Positions 37,900 to 50,500 of a stretch of DNA of 64,000 nucleotides are shown piece by piece. The translations under genes and the position numbers were made by a program. The notes beneath the pieces are model-generated. The model worked only from the letters and a program-made list of their open reading frames with translations. It ran no database searches and was not told the DNA's origin. Within the stretch, counting starts at the first letter, position 1; each line of letters begins with the position of its first letter. The DNA comes from Erythrocercus mccallii (taxonomy: Eukaryota; Chordata; Aves; Passeriformes; Dicruridae), in the NCBI GenBank assembly GCA_013397435.1, contig VZRG01000165.1, positions 248,001 through 312,000 on the forward strand, in the 5' to 3' direction.

Positions 37900-38560
37900 C
37901 TTGGTACCGCGCCGGCCTCCTGCACAGGCACTGTGCCTGCGCTCCCCATGGCGCCGTGCTTCCCCCCAGGAATGCCGTGCGTAGGCTGAGACCTTCATGG
38001 ACTCCCGGCCCACCTCCTTGGGGGGAGCAGCTGCAGAGCAGAGCCATGAGGGGCCGCGGCTCCCGCCCGCCCTCCAGGGCAGCGCTGCAGAGCGGGCGGC
38101 GGCTTGGCCTCGCCGGCTGCCGTAGCGGGGCTGGCGGGGGCCGGGGCCGCCCGCCCGCGGGACTTCCGTGCTGCTGGCGCCGGGCCGCGCCGCTCGGGGC
38201 CCGCCATGGCGCAGCACGGCCCCAGCGTCACGCTGTCCCTCACGCTGCCCATCACCTGCCACATCTGCCTGGGCAAGGTAACGCCGCCGCCCGGGCCCCG
38301 CGGGCCGAGGCTGGGTGCGGGAAGCGCCGGTGGCGGCAGCTCAGGGTCCCCGCCGCGGCTCCACGCTCTGACCCCCACCGGGGTTGTGTCTTTTAAGGCT
38401 CTGCGGCTCCTGCGGGGAAGGAAACTGGGGTGTGGGCCGTTCCCGGCAGTGGCCGAGGCTTGCTGGCCGCCTTGGGATGTTGGGAAGCGCGCGTTGTCCC
38501 GGCGGGAGCGTCCCGGGAGGTGTTGAATGGGTCTGCGGGGCCCAAGGTCGCTGAAACGCG
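37900..38560 (+). promoter_or_regulatory. OBI1: CpG-island promoter and 5'UTR of OBI1
   Basis: This is the densest GC and CpG stretch between the desert and the gene, with many CCGCC/GGGCGG-like runs and no clear TATA box near the start codon, as for a housekeeping CpG-island promoter. It covers the untranslated leader, coding exon 1 and the start of intron 1. The transcription start is not visible. ATGs at 37948, 37997 and 38046 precede the main ATG and would matter only if transcription begins upstream of them. Confidence 0.8.
38206..38277 (+). CDS. OBI1: OBI1 coding exon 1 (aa 1-24)
   Basis: This exon encodes the start and the first RING cysteine pair (C18, C21), ending ...ICLGK. The donor is AAG|GTAACG, phase 0. 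It sits inside a CpG island. The open frame upstream of the ATG has no in-frame ATG, so an N-terminal extension is not supported. Confidence 0.95.
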
Positions 38561-41500
38561 GTATGCAGCTCCCGAGGTTCAGGTGTTGAGGTTTGGGGCT
38601 TTTCTTCTGGTACCAGTGGGATACTCTATTATAAAATGCTCGGGAAGCCTGTGTTTGAGCGTGATGTTGTGTCGCGGAGGACAAGTGAAACAAAGAGGGG
38701 TTGTATAACCAAGTAGATTGAAAAAGTATTGAGCAAAACTGCAGCAGTCTGGAGAAAAAGTTTCTGTTTCCTCTCTCTGACCCTTTCTCCTTTCCTTTCT
38801 CTTCTCCCTCGGGAAGCAGAGTGCTCTTGCTAGTTTGTTCTTCTCTAAAAGCCCCAGAGCTAATTTCATGGTTGTCACTAATTGCTTCTCAAATTCTTTG
38901 CTCATTCCTTACTACGTTTTTTTTTCCTTGCCTTCTTTTCTTAAAGCACAACAATAATTACAAGGGGAGAAATAGCCTTTTATGTTTGTACTCTGGCATT
39001 TATTGTCTGGTTTGTTTCTACCTCACCTGGCCTTCACTCCCAGACCTTCTCTGTTGGAGTGATAACAAAAGAGCAGGCACATTTGGTGTGTGAAGTAGGT
39101 CCATAGCACTAGTAGTGAAAGTAGTCAGCAGTCTCCCTTTTCTCAAGTCTCATAATTCTGACAGTGTGTTCCTTTTAGCAACCATGTTTACTCATGTCTT
39201 GGCTTTTTTGTGGAAGCCGAGCAAGACTTCCTGGTTGCTGTCCTGTTACTTTCCTTCTGTTTATCTGTCTAATGAAAATGGAGGAGAACCCAAGTGTACT
39301 CTGTATGTAATGCAGCATGGATACCCTCCACTCTGTAAAAAGTGGAAAGAATGACAAGAGGAGAGTGAAATCAAACTAACAAAGATATATGCTATTTGAA
39401 TCCATTCCTAGTTACTTTCTGATCTAAGAACTTAACGGTTTGGTTGGGTATTCATTCATATCTTGCTAAAAAGCCACTGGGTTATACCAAGCCACTATTT
39501 CATACTTTCACTTCCTTTCTAGATGTTCCTGAGTTTGTACTGGAACAGGCTTCCACATTCTTTCTTGCTCTCTTGCACTGAGATAATATGTTAACATTAT
39601 ATAAGTGAATCTATTGGTGATGCATGTAATAAAGATGTTTGAATACTTTCATTTTTAGACGTGTAAATCAGTTAAAATTTTGGCAAAGCTGACAGCTTTG
39701 ACTGCCCTTTCTTTTTAATACACATCTTTATCTCTAGCTTGGAACTTCATTGAAAAACTTCACCAGAAAAACCCATCTTCTCAGGATTAAGGTTGGAGGA
39801 AGGAATTTGTTTAGCCTGAATTAAGGAAAAAAATCTTGTCAGTTTCTACTGTCTTTAGGGGGGAGCAGGGAGTATCACAGAGGGTTGACATAATCTGATA
39901 TTTCTGTGGTTTGTAGCATAAATTTCAAGTAGAAGGTCCACCCCAAACTGAGAAAGTACCTCTTGCTATCCCTGCAGAATTTGCAAATGTCTGACTGCAA
40001 GATATTCACTGTGCATAATGGTAAGAGGATAAAAAAGGAGATATTGCAGAGAAATTCTTTCAAGGAGTTGGCCACTCATTGTTTCTAATGAAGCTGAAAC
40101 CTTGGGCAGCCGGGAAATGTTAGCCCACTTTGTTAATGTGAACAGTGTCAGAAAGGTTATTGGCAAGATGTGCAAATAACCATTTAAAATAAGTATGAAT
40201 TGCTTGGATATAATTTCATGTTTGTTACGTGAATATTCTTTTGGTACAGTCTGGGTTTCTTCTAACATACCTGTATTTTTTAATTAGAAAGCAGATCAGA
40301 AGCCATCTGTTTTGGACTGTTAGGTTTACTTGTCCCAGGATTTCTGAAGGTCTCTCTTGTTGGTTTTGTTGTAGACAGGTTGCTTGGGCTCAAGACAGAG
40401 TTCTGTGATGGTTGAAACAGTGTAGGATGTCTGGAGATTGGTTCACTGGTGTGTATCTGATTTTCAGTGTGCCTCTTCCTCCATTAGTGCTGCTTGAAGG
40501 CCCAGAAGTGCCTTCAAAGTGAAGTAGATGTGTACAGGATTGGATTTTGATCTGCATAGGAATGTCATTATGTTGGAGGGGAAAAATTAGGAAATTGCTC
40601 AAAATCACCTAATTGATCAAACCTTCTGAAATAAACCATAGTCTTTCTAGACATTATGGTCAATGAATGAAGTGGAAGTGTGCTGTAATTCAAGTAAAAT
40701 GCTTTTTTAGTGACAGGTATGTCCTGATACCCCATCCCCTGGGCTTGTCACAGTCAGTAGGAGGGGCAGTGGTACCGCCAGCCATTGTGTGACATTTCAA
40801 TAGCAGCTTTCCTGTGTGGATCCTGAGCCAGCTAAAGTATAAAACCCCAGCCCTCAAATGAAAAAACTTGTACAGGTGTGTAAATCAGAAGCACTGTCCC
40901 CTGGAGAGTAACAAATGTGACTTACTATTTTGCTAGAGATGTGGAGTAATCATTCATGAGAAGTGTGAGAAGTGTGCTTCTGTGTCAGGTTTGGGGTAAC
41001 TGAGGGTCTCTTGCTCCCCGGGGGGAAAACCTGCACTCATGAAACATCTTTTCCTGTTTGGATTATTTTATGTTATTCTGCTCTGTATTGTATCATCACC
41101 ATCCATATAACTATTCTCAGGCTGATTCCGAGTAAGAAAGAAGTATGGCTAGAGAAAAAGTCTGTTTTTGTTTTTGTTTTTTTTTTCCCTGCTAGCTGGA
41201 GGTGAGAAAGCTCTTTTTCTCATAAAAGAAAGCAATAAGTAACAAGATTTTTTAAATTAGAAATAATGCAAATTGTAATACTTGAATGCTTCCAAAGCAT
41301 TGGTGTGCTAATGCAAAAAAAAAAAGCCTCCTTGAATAGTGATGAAATTTCAGTCTCTCTCTGTTCATGCCTTCAGTAACTTGGGGTTCTGTTTATGTCT
41401 AGATAATTCCTTTGACTCCCAGGACTGTCATATTGGATGTCTTAAAAATATTGTGAATCCTGTGAGGTAACAGAGACATAGAGAATGAACTGGAGAAGAA

Positions 41501-44500
41501 GATGACAGATCTGGGCCTTAATTCATATCCATGAATATTTCAGTGGTAAAAAACTTGGATTTTAGCTCGTGCAATGCTGGTTGTATGGGTACAATTGCTA
41601 TAGGACACGTCTGATCTGTTGGCCCAAGTAGTTATTGACTGTCCGTTCCAGGTCCTTGCTTCTCCCTGCCAACATTTCATTTTTCCGTTTTAGTTTGACT
41701 ACTTTACTAATAGAATGAAAGAGGAATATCTTGAAGATGATGAGGAACTTCTTTTAAAGATGAAGATTCTCTTGAACTTTGGTTTTACGTGCAGTACAGT
41801 AGAATTTAATATATATTCGTACACTTTTGTGTCTAAAAATAGATTTCTTGGAAAAAGACAGGAGTGGAGGAAAAACAAATAATTATTTGAAGACCCCTAA
41901 CACAAATACTAATGTTAACAACTAAGAGATTTTGAGAGTGTGTATTACAGTAAGCTGTTGCAAGCTGCAGTAAGGCATAAAGTATTTTTCTTCTTCGTCA
42001 TATTCTGTCCCTCTATGCACATTTACTTTCAAACAGGGTATGTAGGTAAATGACAAGAGAGAATAGTGCATTGTCATTAATATTTTCTAAAAGTTTGTTT
42101 ACCCTGCTGTTTTGGAAGGGGAGGGAAAGCTTGAAAGAATCTGTGTCTGATTGGAATATTTAATCCTTCAGTTAGCTGCTCCATTCTTGGGTAATGACTT
42201 ATTTAGTAGCAATGCATATCTAGCAGGAGACTTGAATTAGTGATTGCTGGTTCACATTTCAGCTCTGTGGTTTTGGCCCTGATCCTTTTAAAAGCTGATT
42301 TCCATGAAGCTGATTATCTGCAGGCTAAAGTTAATCTGTAACACTTTATGTTCCAATGATACCTCTTCCACAGTGAAGTGTTAGGATGGTGCCAGTAGAG
42401 ATCCCTCCGTGCCTCACTTTTGAAAATGCACCTACTTTGGTTGTGGTCTACCTTGGGAGGCAAAAGCATTTTGCTGGAGAGGGTGGCCAAGAGTAGTTCT
42501 TGGAGGTTGTGGGGTGAAGGAAAGGTGCTGCTGCCGCTCTAGTTATTAATGAGCTCTTGGAAACAAGGATCTTAGTTCTGCAGAAATTGTTATTGCTTTG
42601 GTGCCTTCAATAAGAGGGAAATTTGGTGTTGTGAGTCAGGAGGTTGCTCCCAGCTGCGAAACACCAGTGTCACTTTCCTGCAAGGACGGGCTTGCACTGA
42701 GAGGTGGAGTTGCATATTTTCGTATTTTGTTACTTGTAGGAGTTTAAAGGTATTCATAGAGTCTGTTTGTTGTTTTTTTTCTTTTTATTTCCTCTTTAAT
42801 GCTAAAAGGTCCGTCACCCTGTTATCTGTGTGAACAACCATGTTTTCTGTTCCATTTGTATTGAAGTGTGGCTGAAGAACAATAATCAGTGCCCAGCTTG
42901 CAGGATTCCTATCACACCTGAAAATCCCTGCAAGGAAATTATAGGTAAGGACAAGTTTAGACTTTGAAATAGCTTTCTGGTATTTACTGCTGGAGGAGAT
43001 TGCTTTGAGTCCAGAAATGTCTGGATACCTTTTCCTCTGTGTGTTTTTTACCAGCATCTAAGGAAGAATTAACTAAATCTTTAACCTTGTAGCTATTAGG
43101 GATGTTACTGGAAAGTTCCAAATACATTGTGTATATTAATGGCTAGATTATCCAAACACAATAAGTACCCAATGGCTCTAATGATTGTTTTTAAATCTTA
43201 GTTGGATGGTGCCTTTAACTGAAAGAAATGCATTAAAAATGCATTCTCACCTATGCATTGCAACGTGTTCACCTAAAAGACCAGCATTTAGCTGAGAAAT
43301 GTGTACTTCAATCCAGAATCTTGAATGAGTATATGGTATTTTTTACTTGTTCCTTGTTTTGTTTTATTCATCACTTCCTCTTTTTTTTTATTTTTAAGAA
43401 AATTACTCTTAGCACAGAAATATGACAGCTACAGCAACTGCATGAGGATGTTGACTTTCCCAGAGCTAGGAAATACTGCAGTCTTTATTTGACATCAGAT
43501 ATCAGCTCTGCTATTTCATTCTAAGAGAAAAAATTATGTGAATAATCTCGCTTTAAAAATTTACAGTAATCTGTACTAATTAAAAGTGTGTTTGATACCC
43601 TGCCCCTTCCCTTCAGCTGTTTTATTAGTATGGTCTTAAATAACATAGACTTTTGTTAAGGAAAAAAAAAAAGTTGAAAAACATAAAAGTTTTCTTCCTG
43701 CTGTGGATCGAGATTTTGACTTCTAAACATCACTAGTAGGTACTCAAGCTGAACCTATTTTCAAAGTGGAAGGACTTTAAATCTTCCATGGTAGCCAATT
43801 TGTCCAATATTAGCTGCATTTGTAGTTGATTATATGAAAAGTGGTATAAGGTGGATTACTAGTATTGAATTGATTGAAAAGGAAACAACATCAGTGCTTC
43901 TTTCATCCTGTTGTTGCTTTAGGAGGAACAAGTGAAAGTGATCCTATATTTAGTCCAACAGTCAGAAAACACCTACGCAAAACAAGGCTTGAATTGCTCC
44001 ACAAAGAATATGAGGTAAGGACAGGGAGAGTGTTGTGACTTTCCAGATGAACTGCAGGTGTCAAATTACGACATACAAGTGGTCCTTTTGCTTTGAGTCC
44101 TGCTGGTTTTAATTTGAGTAAAGGTGTATACTGTATCTACATGAAACTCAGTTGCCTTAAAATGCCACCTTTTCACTAAGGTTACAAGAAAGCATTTGCT
44201 GGTGCCTGAAGTGGTCCCACTGAAGTGACAGTATAGTCTCTCTAGACAACGGGTAGCCAAGTACAGCTAATTTTTAATTTTGTGGGAATTCCACAAATGG
44301 GTATGGGAGCATTTTCTTTATGCATATTTGATGTAGGGAGCTTTTTGTTTTGTCTTCAATACAAACACATTTTCTGAAATAATTCCGTTTCTCAGAGAGA
44401 CTAAATTCCTTTTTAAAGAATATTGCCCAATGTAACCTTCTGGCATAGGTTAATTTTTATTATTATTGTTTTACTGTTTTCTTAAAGTGAGTAAATGCTT

Positions 44501-47500
44501 GAAAGTAGAGCTGAATGCTCCAATCTCCTGCTGGAAAAATACTCTCTTGGGAAGAAGATGAAAAGCTGTTAATAAGGAATGTGCTTAGTTTGTTTCCTCA
44601 GCTGTTGTTTCCTCAGTAGCAGCAATGTGAAGACATCACATACTTTTGAAGAAAACCTGTCATGAGGAGGAGAATGAGGGAAAGGAAATGGACTCTCTCT
44701 ATATCCTTAACATGGGGAAATAAGAGCTATCTTTTATGACAACTTGCCCATAGCTCAGGTTTAGCCTCTCTGATAGAAGGAGTCAGGAAAAAGATGCTTC
44801 CTGACTTTCCATTGAACCAACTCAAAATTCATACCGCCAGTCATAGCTAGCTGTAATAAATTTCTTCTAAAAAAACACTCAATTTAAAATGGTTTTTTCC
44901 ATGCTGGGCACAGGGGCGGGCATGATTATTTGTGAAAGTATGCCTTGGATTTATGTAACTGCTGTATATTGCCTCCTTAAATAGTGTGACCATGAGCAGC
45001 TTATACATTTGAATTACTAAAGAGTGTAGAAGACATGTTTCCAGGATAAATTATTTCCGTTATCCCTTTATCAACAAGCTTTGGAAGGTTTTTGCTTCCC
45101 TGTGGCTTCAGACTGATACAGCTGAGAACTTTGTTCTTTGCATTTTGAGAGTCTTCCCTAAGATGTTGCTGCTTTGGTGCAGCTGGAGCGGCCTTTTCCA
45201 GGCAGTGTTCTGCCCGTTTTGAATTTGGAGACTTTCAGCATCCCAACATGTGATGTTTCAGGATGATCTGGGAGAAACACTCATAAATAACAACAAATGA
45301 GTCAGCAGAGGACGACCTTAAGAACACTCTTGATACAGGAAATCCTCCCACAGAGTGCCCTAATAATAGATTCATGTTGCTGAATGCTTTGAAGCTTTTG
45401 GTGTGCCTGACAGTTTGTTCAGGGTCCTTTATGTAGTCAAGGGATTCCCTGTACTAAAACCTTCAGTATGCTTGAATGTGCAGGTTGATTAAAATCCTGC
45501 CTGAAGCACAGTACATAAGCATACTTAGATATATGTGTAAGTGAAGGCATGCATCTGGGCTTGCCAGAACCCATGTTTCTAAAGTGCTGTGGGAACTTGC
45601 CAGTATTATTTAATTAATCTCACAAATTATTTTAATTCCTCTGAATTTCTGACACCTTTAGGATGAAATAGAATCCTTGCAAAAAGAAGTAGAAGATCTG
45701 AGAGGCAAAAACCTCAGTTTACAGATACAGCTGAAATCTCTTCTGGATCCTGTGGCATCAGCTTTGTCTTGCCAAAATGAAGAAACTAGCCAGTCAGCAA
45801 ATGAAGCAAGTACCACTGGCTCAGAAACCCCAGAGGAATGGAGCAAAAAGCTGAAAACTGCCAATGACATGTGTGAAAAACTGATGGATAGTGTGGAAAA
45901 GCTAAGGGAGGTAATAAATGTAACAAACACATTTCTTCGGCTATTTTGTAATGTGACTGTTTTGTCATGACCTTTGGGTACTTCATAGATCTAGAAGAAG
46001 AAGGAAAAAAATTGAATTCCAGTGACTGTTGGTTTATCATAGTATTTCCATATAGCCCTTGCAAGTGTCAGATGTTATTGCTTGTTCTAGTGAGTCCTGT
46101 ATGTGACTCTTCTTCAACTCCTCTGTCACTCCATGACTGGATAATTGGATTATAGTAGCACTTGTCGACAGTATTGATGACCAGATTTTTCATGCTTGCA
46201 ATAATCTATATAATATATCTATTTTGCAACATTCAGTGGGCAAACACAGTACAGTTGGCTGAGGCAAATTTTGCACTATTGCCCTCCCTGCTAGCCGATA
46301 TTTTTGGTGCAATTTGCTGAGACAGAGTAACTTGACCCTTTGACCAAAAATAGACAAGCTTCAGCATTTTATGACCAGAATATCCTTTACTGGAAACCTG
46401 CAGCCTTTTTATACATCTTGATGTAATATAGAAGTAAATCTGATACTGCAGAAGCAAGGATGAAGGAGATAGACATGTGAAAATACATCTAAATAAAAGT
46501 ATCTTGCAAAATATATCTGCAGGCACAAGTAAGATCACCTTAAACATTGAAGAAGAGTGAAATTTCAGATTAATTTGAAATCAAGGTGGAAATAACTGGA
46601 TTTGTATTTATTCAAAATGCTGCCTTGATTTCTGCTATTAACAACACTGGGTTACTTCCTGCAAAATTGAACTGTGGTGCATTTAGGACTTTTAAGTTTT
46701 TAGTATTAATAGTTTTCACACTTTTTCTGTGCTATAGACTTAGAGGCACACATTGTAGTGTTCTGCCATTTTGTTAATAGGACATTTCTAGGACCCTAGG
46801 AGCTTCAGATTCACTTGTAGATGGGAAAAGATGATTCAGTTTTTCAGTGTAATTTTAGCCTTAGCAAGAAAAGAGGTTGAAGCATATGAAATCTCTGAAT
46901 TTGGTGAAGAGTTAAAAAAAAATAGAGCTTAGATAGGTTTTAGGGAAGAATTCTTAAACTGTTGTCATAGAATCATTTAGGTTGGAAAAGACCTTTAAGA
47001 TAATTGAGTCCAACACTTTTTTCCCATCTGTTCCCTATTCAGCAGCTGCTCAATTCCATAAGTACCTAAAGTCAGTTGGCAGACCTTGTCTCACTTGTCA
47101 GCATGCACTGCCCATCCTCATTCTGAACAGCAAGACCTCTTTCCCACACACACACTATCTGGAACCAGAAACCTTCTCATCCCTGAAAGCACCTAACCCA
47201 GGTGTTTCAACCAGACAACACTTCGCAGTTAGACAAGATCCCTCAGCAAATAATGTTGCCACCACTTTCTTCTTCAAAACTAGACTGAATCAGGAAATAG
47301 CAACCACTTTTATCATTTAATGTTCTAGAGCAGACAAATATAGGAATGCCCAAAGTAGACATTATTACTTGGAGTGGAGTCGTAAAAGCTATGAGAGTGG
47401 TGAAACAAACTCCATAGGAACAAGCCTAGACTAAGTACACTAATTAAAAATGCAGTTACATGGACTCACTAATGTAGACATTGTGCTGCAAGTGGGGGTC

Positions 47501-50500
47501 CCTTGCAGATTACTGACTTGGAGGGTAGAGCACTCTCAGAAAGGACATCAGAGGAGTTCAGTCCTGCCTCACCTTGTGCCACATGGATGCCAGTGCTACG
47601 CAAGTAATGAAATTTTTTATTTGATTATGTAGCTGGGGAAGCTGTGTTTTTTGAAAGAGAGAAAGGGCTTGGCCATGTTGTCAAAATGGTTTGATGATGC
47701 TTTGGAACTGAAGCATTCCTGAATTCTCATTCATAGTTTCAGGATGGTTTTCTGTGCTTTTATTTTTTAAATACCAAGTAGTTGACACTCAGCCCTGAGC
47801 TCACCATTCCCTTCTTTGCCACAGGTCTCTAGTTATTCTTTCTGTCCTTAGAGATATTATGGTGTTGGCGATGGGGGGTGTTTGTTTATATTTTTCTGCA
47901 CCATTTATCCTCCCCCTCACCTGGAAAGGTTGCTAGGGATATTTGTATGAGTATTTAAAGTTCTCTGCCTCTCTTCTTGCACTGTTTGATGTTTCTGAAA
48001 AGTACATTTCACTCCTGAGCCCAGCTGCATAGCTCTTTCTTCAGATATAGCTCAAGATCATACTTTTATTATGCAGTGGAAGCGTTATCTAATTGAGGCT
48101 ATGAATTACAAGTCCTGGACTGGTGGTGCTGTTTTTAGCATAGGGAGATTGAGCAGACTCTAGGAAGTGCAAAGAGTATATTTTGCTTGTTGGGATAGTG
48201 GCATTCATTATTCTGAGATACAGTGGCAGGAAAACTTCTCTTTATATGAAGTGTCTTGTTAACAAGGATGTCTGCTAAACTGAGAAGAAGGAATTGACCT
48301 CAATTCAAGGAATAAGAAGAGTTGTGAATCAAGAATCTTAATCATAATGTCCTGGAAGAAAGTAAAGAAAGACTGCAAATAGCTTGTCATAATAGATTTA
48401 CATCCACAGGATAACTATGCTTTAAAAACAAGCCAAAACCCCACAAAGTAATCTTGCTCTAATTTGGAATGGGGGAAGCTGTTCAACATTAGTTTTGCTG
48501 ATACCTGCACATTGTAATGTTAATGTACTTAACGTATTTAGTCATGTGGAAAAAAAAACACGGAATTGCCATTAGTACATCTCCTTAATGATTTTCTGTG
48601 CTAACTAACATAGCTGTGTTTATTTCCCTAGATAGGACACTTGCAATGTATTTTGGGAATATAAATAAAAAATGTCTGTTCACTATTCAGTTTTGCAAAC
48701 CATTTCCCATGGTGATTTTTAAGTGGTGTCCCTGTCTGAAGGCTGTTTCCTGCCTGCACATTTCTAGTTCTGTCTCTTTAAAAAGGAGAAACAGCTTGTC
48801 CTATAAATATTAGAAGTCATTTCTGTTTCACTGTATACTTACTTTTTTCCTTTTCTTTTCCTTAGGCAAATAAGAAACTGAGCGTCGAAAACAATAGCCT
48901 TTTAAGAGAGAATTTGCGACTAAAAGCTGAAGTTGATAGTAGATCACCCCAAAAGTATGTGAATATTTTAAAAGCTACTATCTTTTATTTATAGACTGTT
49001 TAACTGTTGTAGGCCTGTTTAACCTAAAACTTAGGACTTAGGTGAAAAATGAAACTTATAAAATAGCAGCAAGTGGATGAAAAATGCGACTTACAGAATT
49101 GCAGCAAGGTAAAAGAATATGACTTGACTACAAGTGCTGTTCCTTTTGTTACGTGGTCAGTATTGAAGTATTGGATTCATTAGTGGGATTCTGCAGTTAA
49201 GTTGTTAGGGGGAAATTTTTGAATCTGGTATATGGTCAAAGTAAAGATTTCTTACTACATGCAGATGTTCTGGTTGCTTGTGTTTGTTTTGCTCTTCCTT
49301 TTACTGCCTTCAAGGTTTATTTTGTGTGCTTGGGCTCATTGTTTAAGGAAGGTTCCTGATAGCTATGTGTCTGGGCAACATATGTAGAATTGAGCTTCTC
49401 CAAAATGAGAACATCGTTCCCAGAACTGGCAACTGTGTTTAATGCTCTGTTTTAAACAGTTAAAACACAAATGACAATACCCTCAAAAAGCTAAAACTTT
49501 GCCATACTCATTAGAGCTGTGTTCTAAGGTACCTCGTCTTGGGAGTATTTTGTGTAGCCATATATTTATATTTTTAAAGTTCTTTTCCTTTCTTTCATTG
49601 GTTTTCTACCTTTCTTCTCTCATTTGTTTAGATATTAAAAAGCTAATACCAATATTGGCCAAAGGTTTATACAGAGCTTTTGAGGGAGGGGGTTGGGAGG
49701 CACCTGTGTAATGTGAGAAGAAAGCTCTCTGGGTTTTGTTCTAGTTCTAATACACCTACTGGAACATAAAATTCTTCCTTGTAGAAGAGCTTACTTGTCA
49801 GACTGCTTGTCATTAGAGAACAGGAAAGAAGATGCATGATCCTTGTGCTGTGGATACATGAAAGCACATTCTACCCTGAAGACCCCTCATAAGATAGAGC
49901 TCTGTTTAAGGCCTTGGCAATAGCTTTTATGCCATGAAATATCTTTTCTCATAAGACTCAAGAGTGAGTTGGCAAGGATGGCAAACTTAAAAAGTAAATA
50001 GATATAACTAAATAAATCCTAGAAAAGAAGAGCTAGAAGAGACCAGATAATCTAAATTGATTTTTACTTTTCTGATATCAGGTAAACTTCCCAGTGGAGA
50101 CAATTTCCCTTTCTTCTAGCTTGTGCCTACTTTACCGTGGTTGCCTAAAACAATAGCCTGTCATTTTCTGCTTTAGAAGCCCAGATATAGCCAAATGTTA
50201 TCGCAAATTGCACAGTGGCAGGGTCTGTCTTGCAATCCAGAGGCCCACAAGATTGGCCTATCTGTGTCTGTGCTGGTTTTTTTTTTAATTACTATTTTTT
50301 TAGTCTCCTGAACAAATACCACATCGTGCCTGCCTATTGGGAATTATCTTTGGCCCATGCTAACTCTAGAGCTGTGCATGGGATTTAGGACATTAATTGA
50401 ATCAGGCTTAAACTGGGCTAGGAACTGTTCAAACACTTCAGGAGTTTGTATTTCTGTACCCTGATTCTGCTATATTGAGTCTTGCCTTTCCTTTGAGCTC

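Noticed and set aside
38104..38205. N-terminal extension of OBI1 in frame from 38104
   Set aside because: The frame is open but begins with TTG, has no in-frame ATG before 38206, and family proteins start at the MAQ methionine.
40720..40870. TATA-like GTATAAAACCCC in OBI1 intron 1
   Set aside because: Single motif with no GC box, CCAAT order or downstream exon; likely chance.
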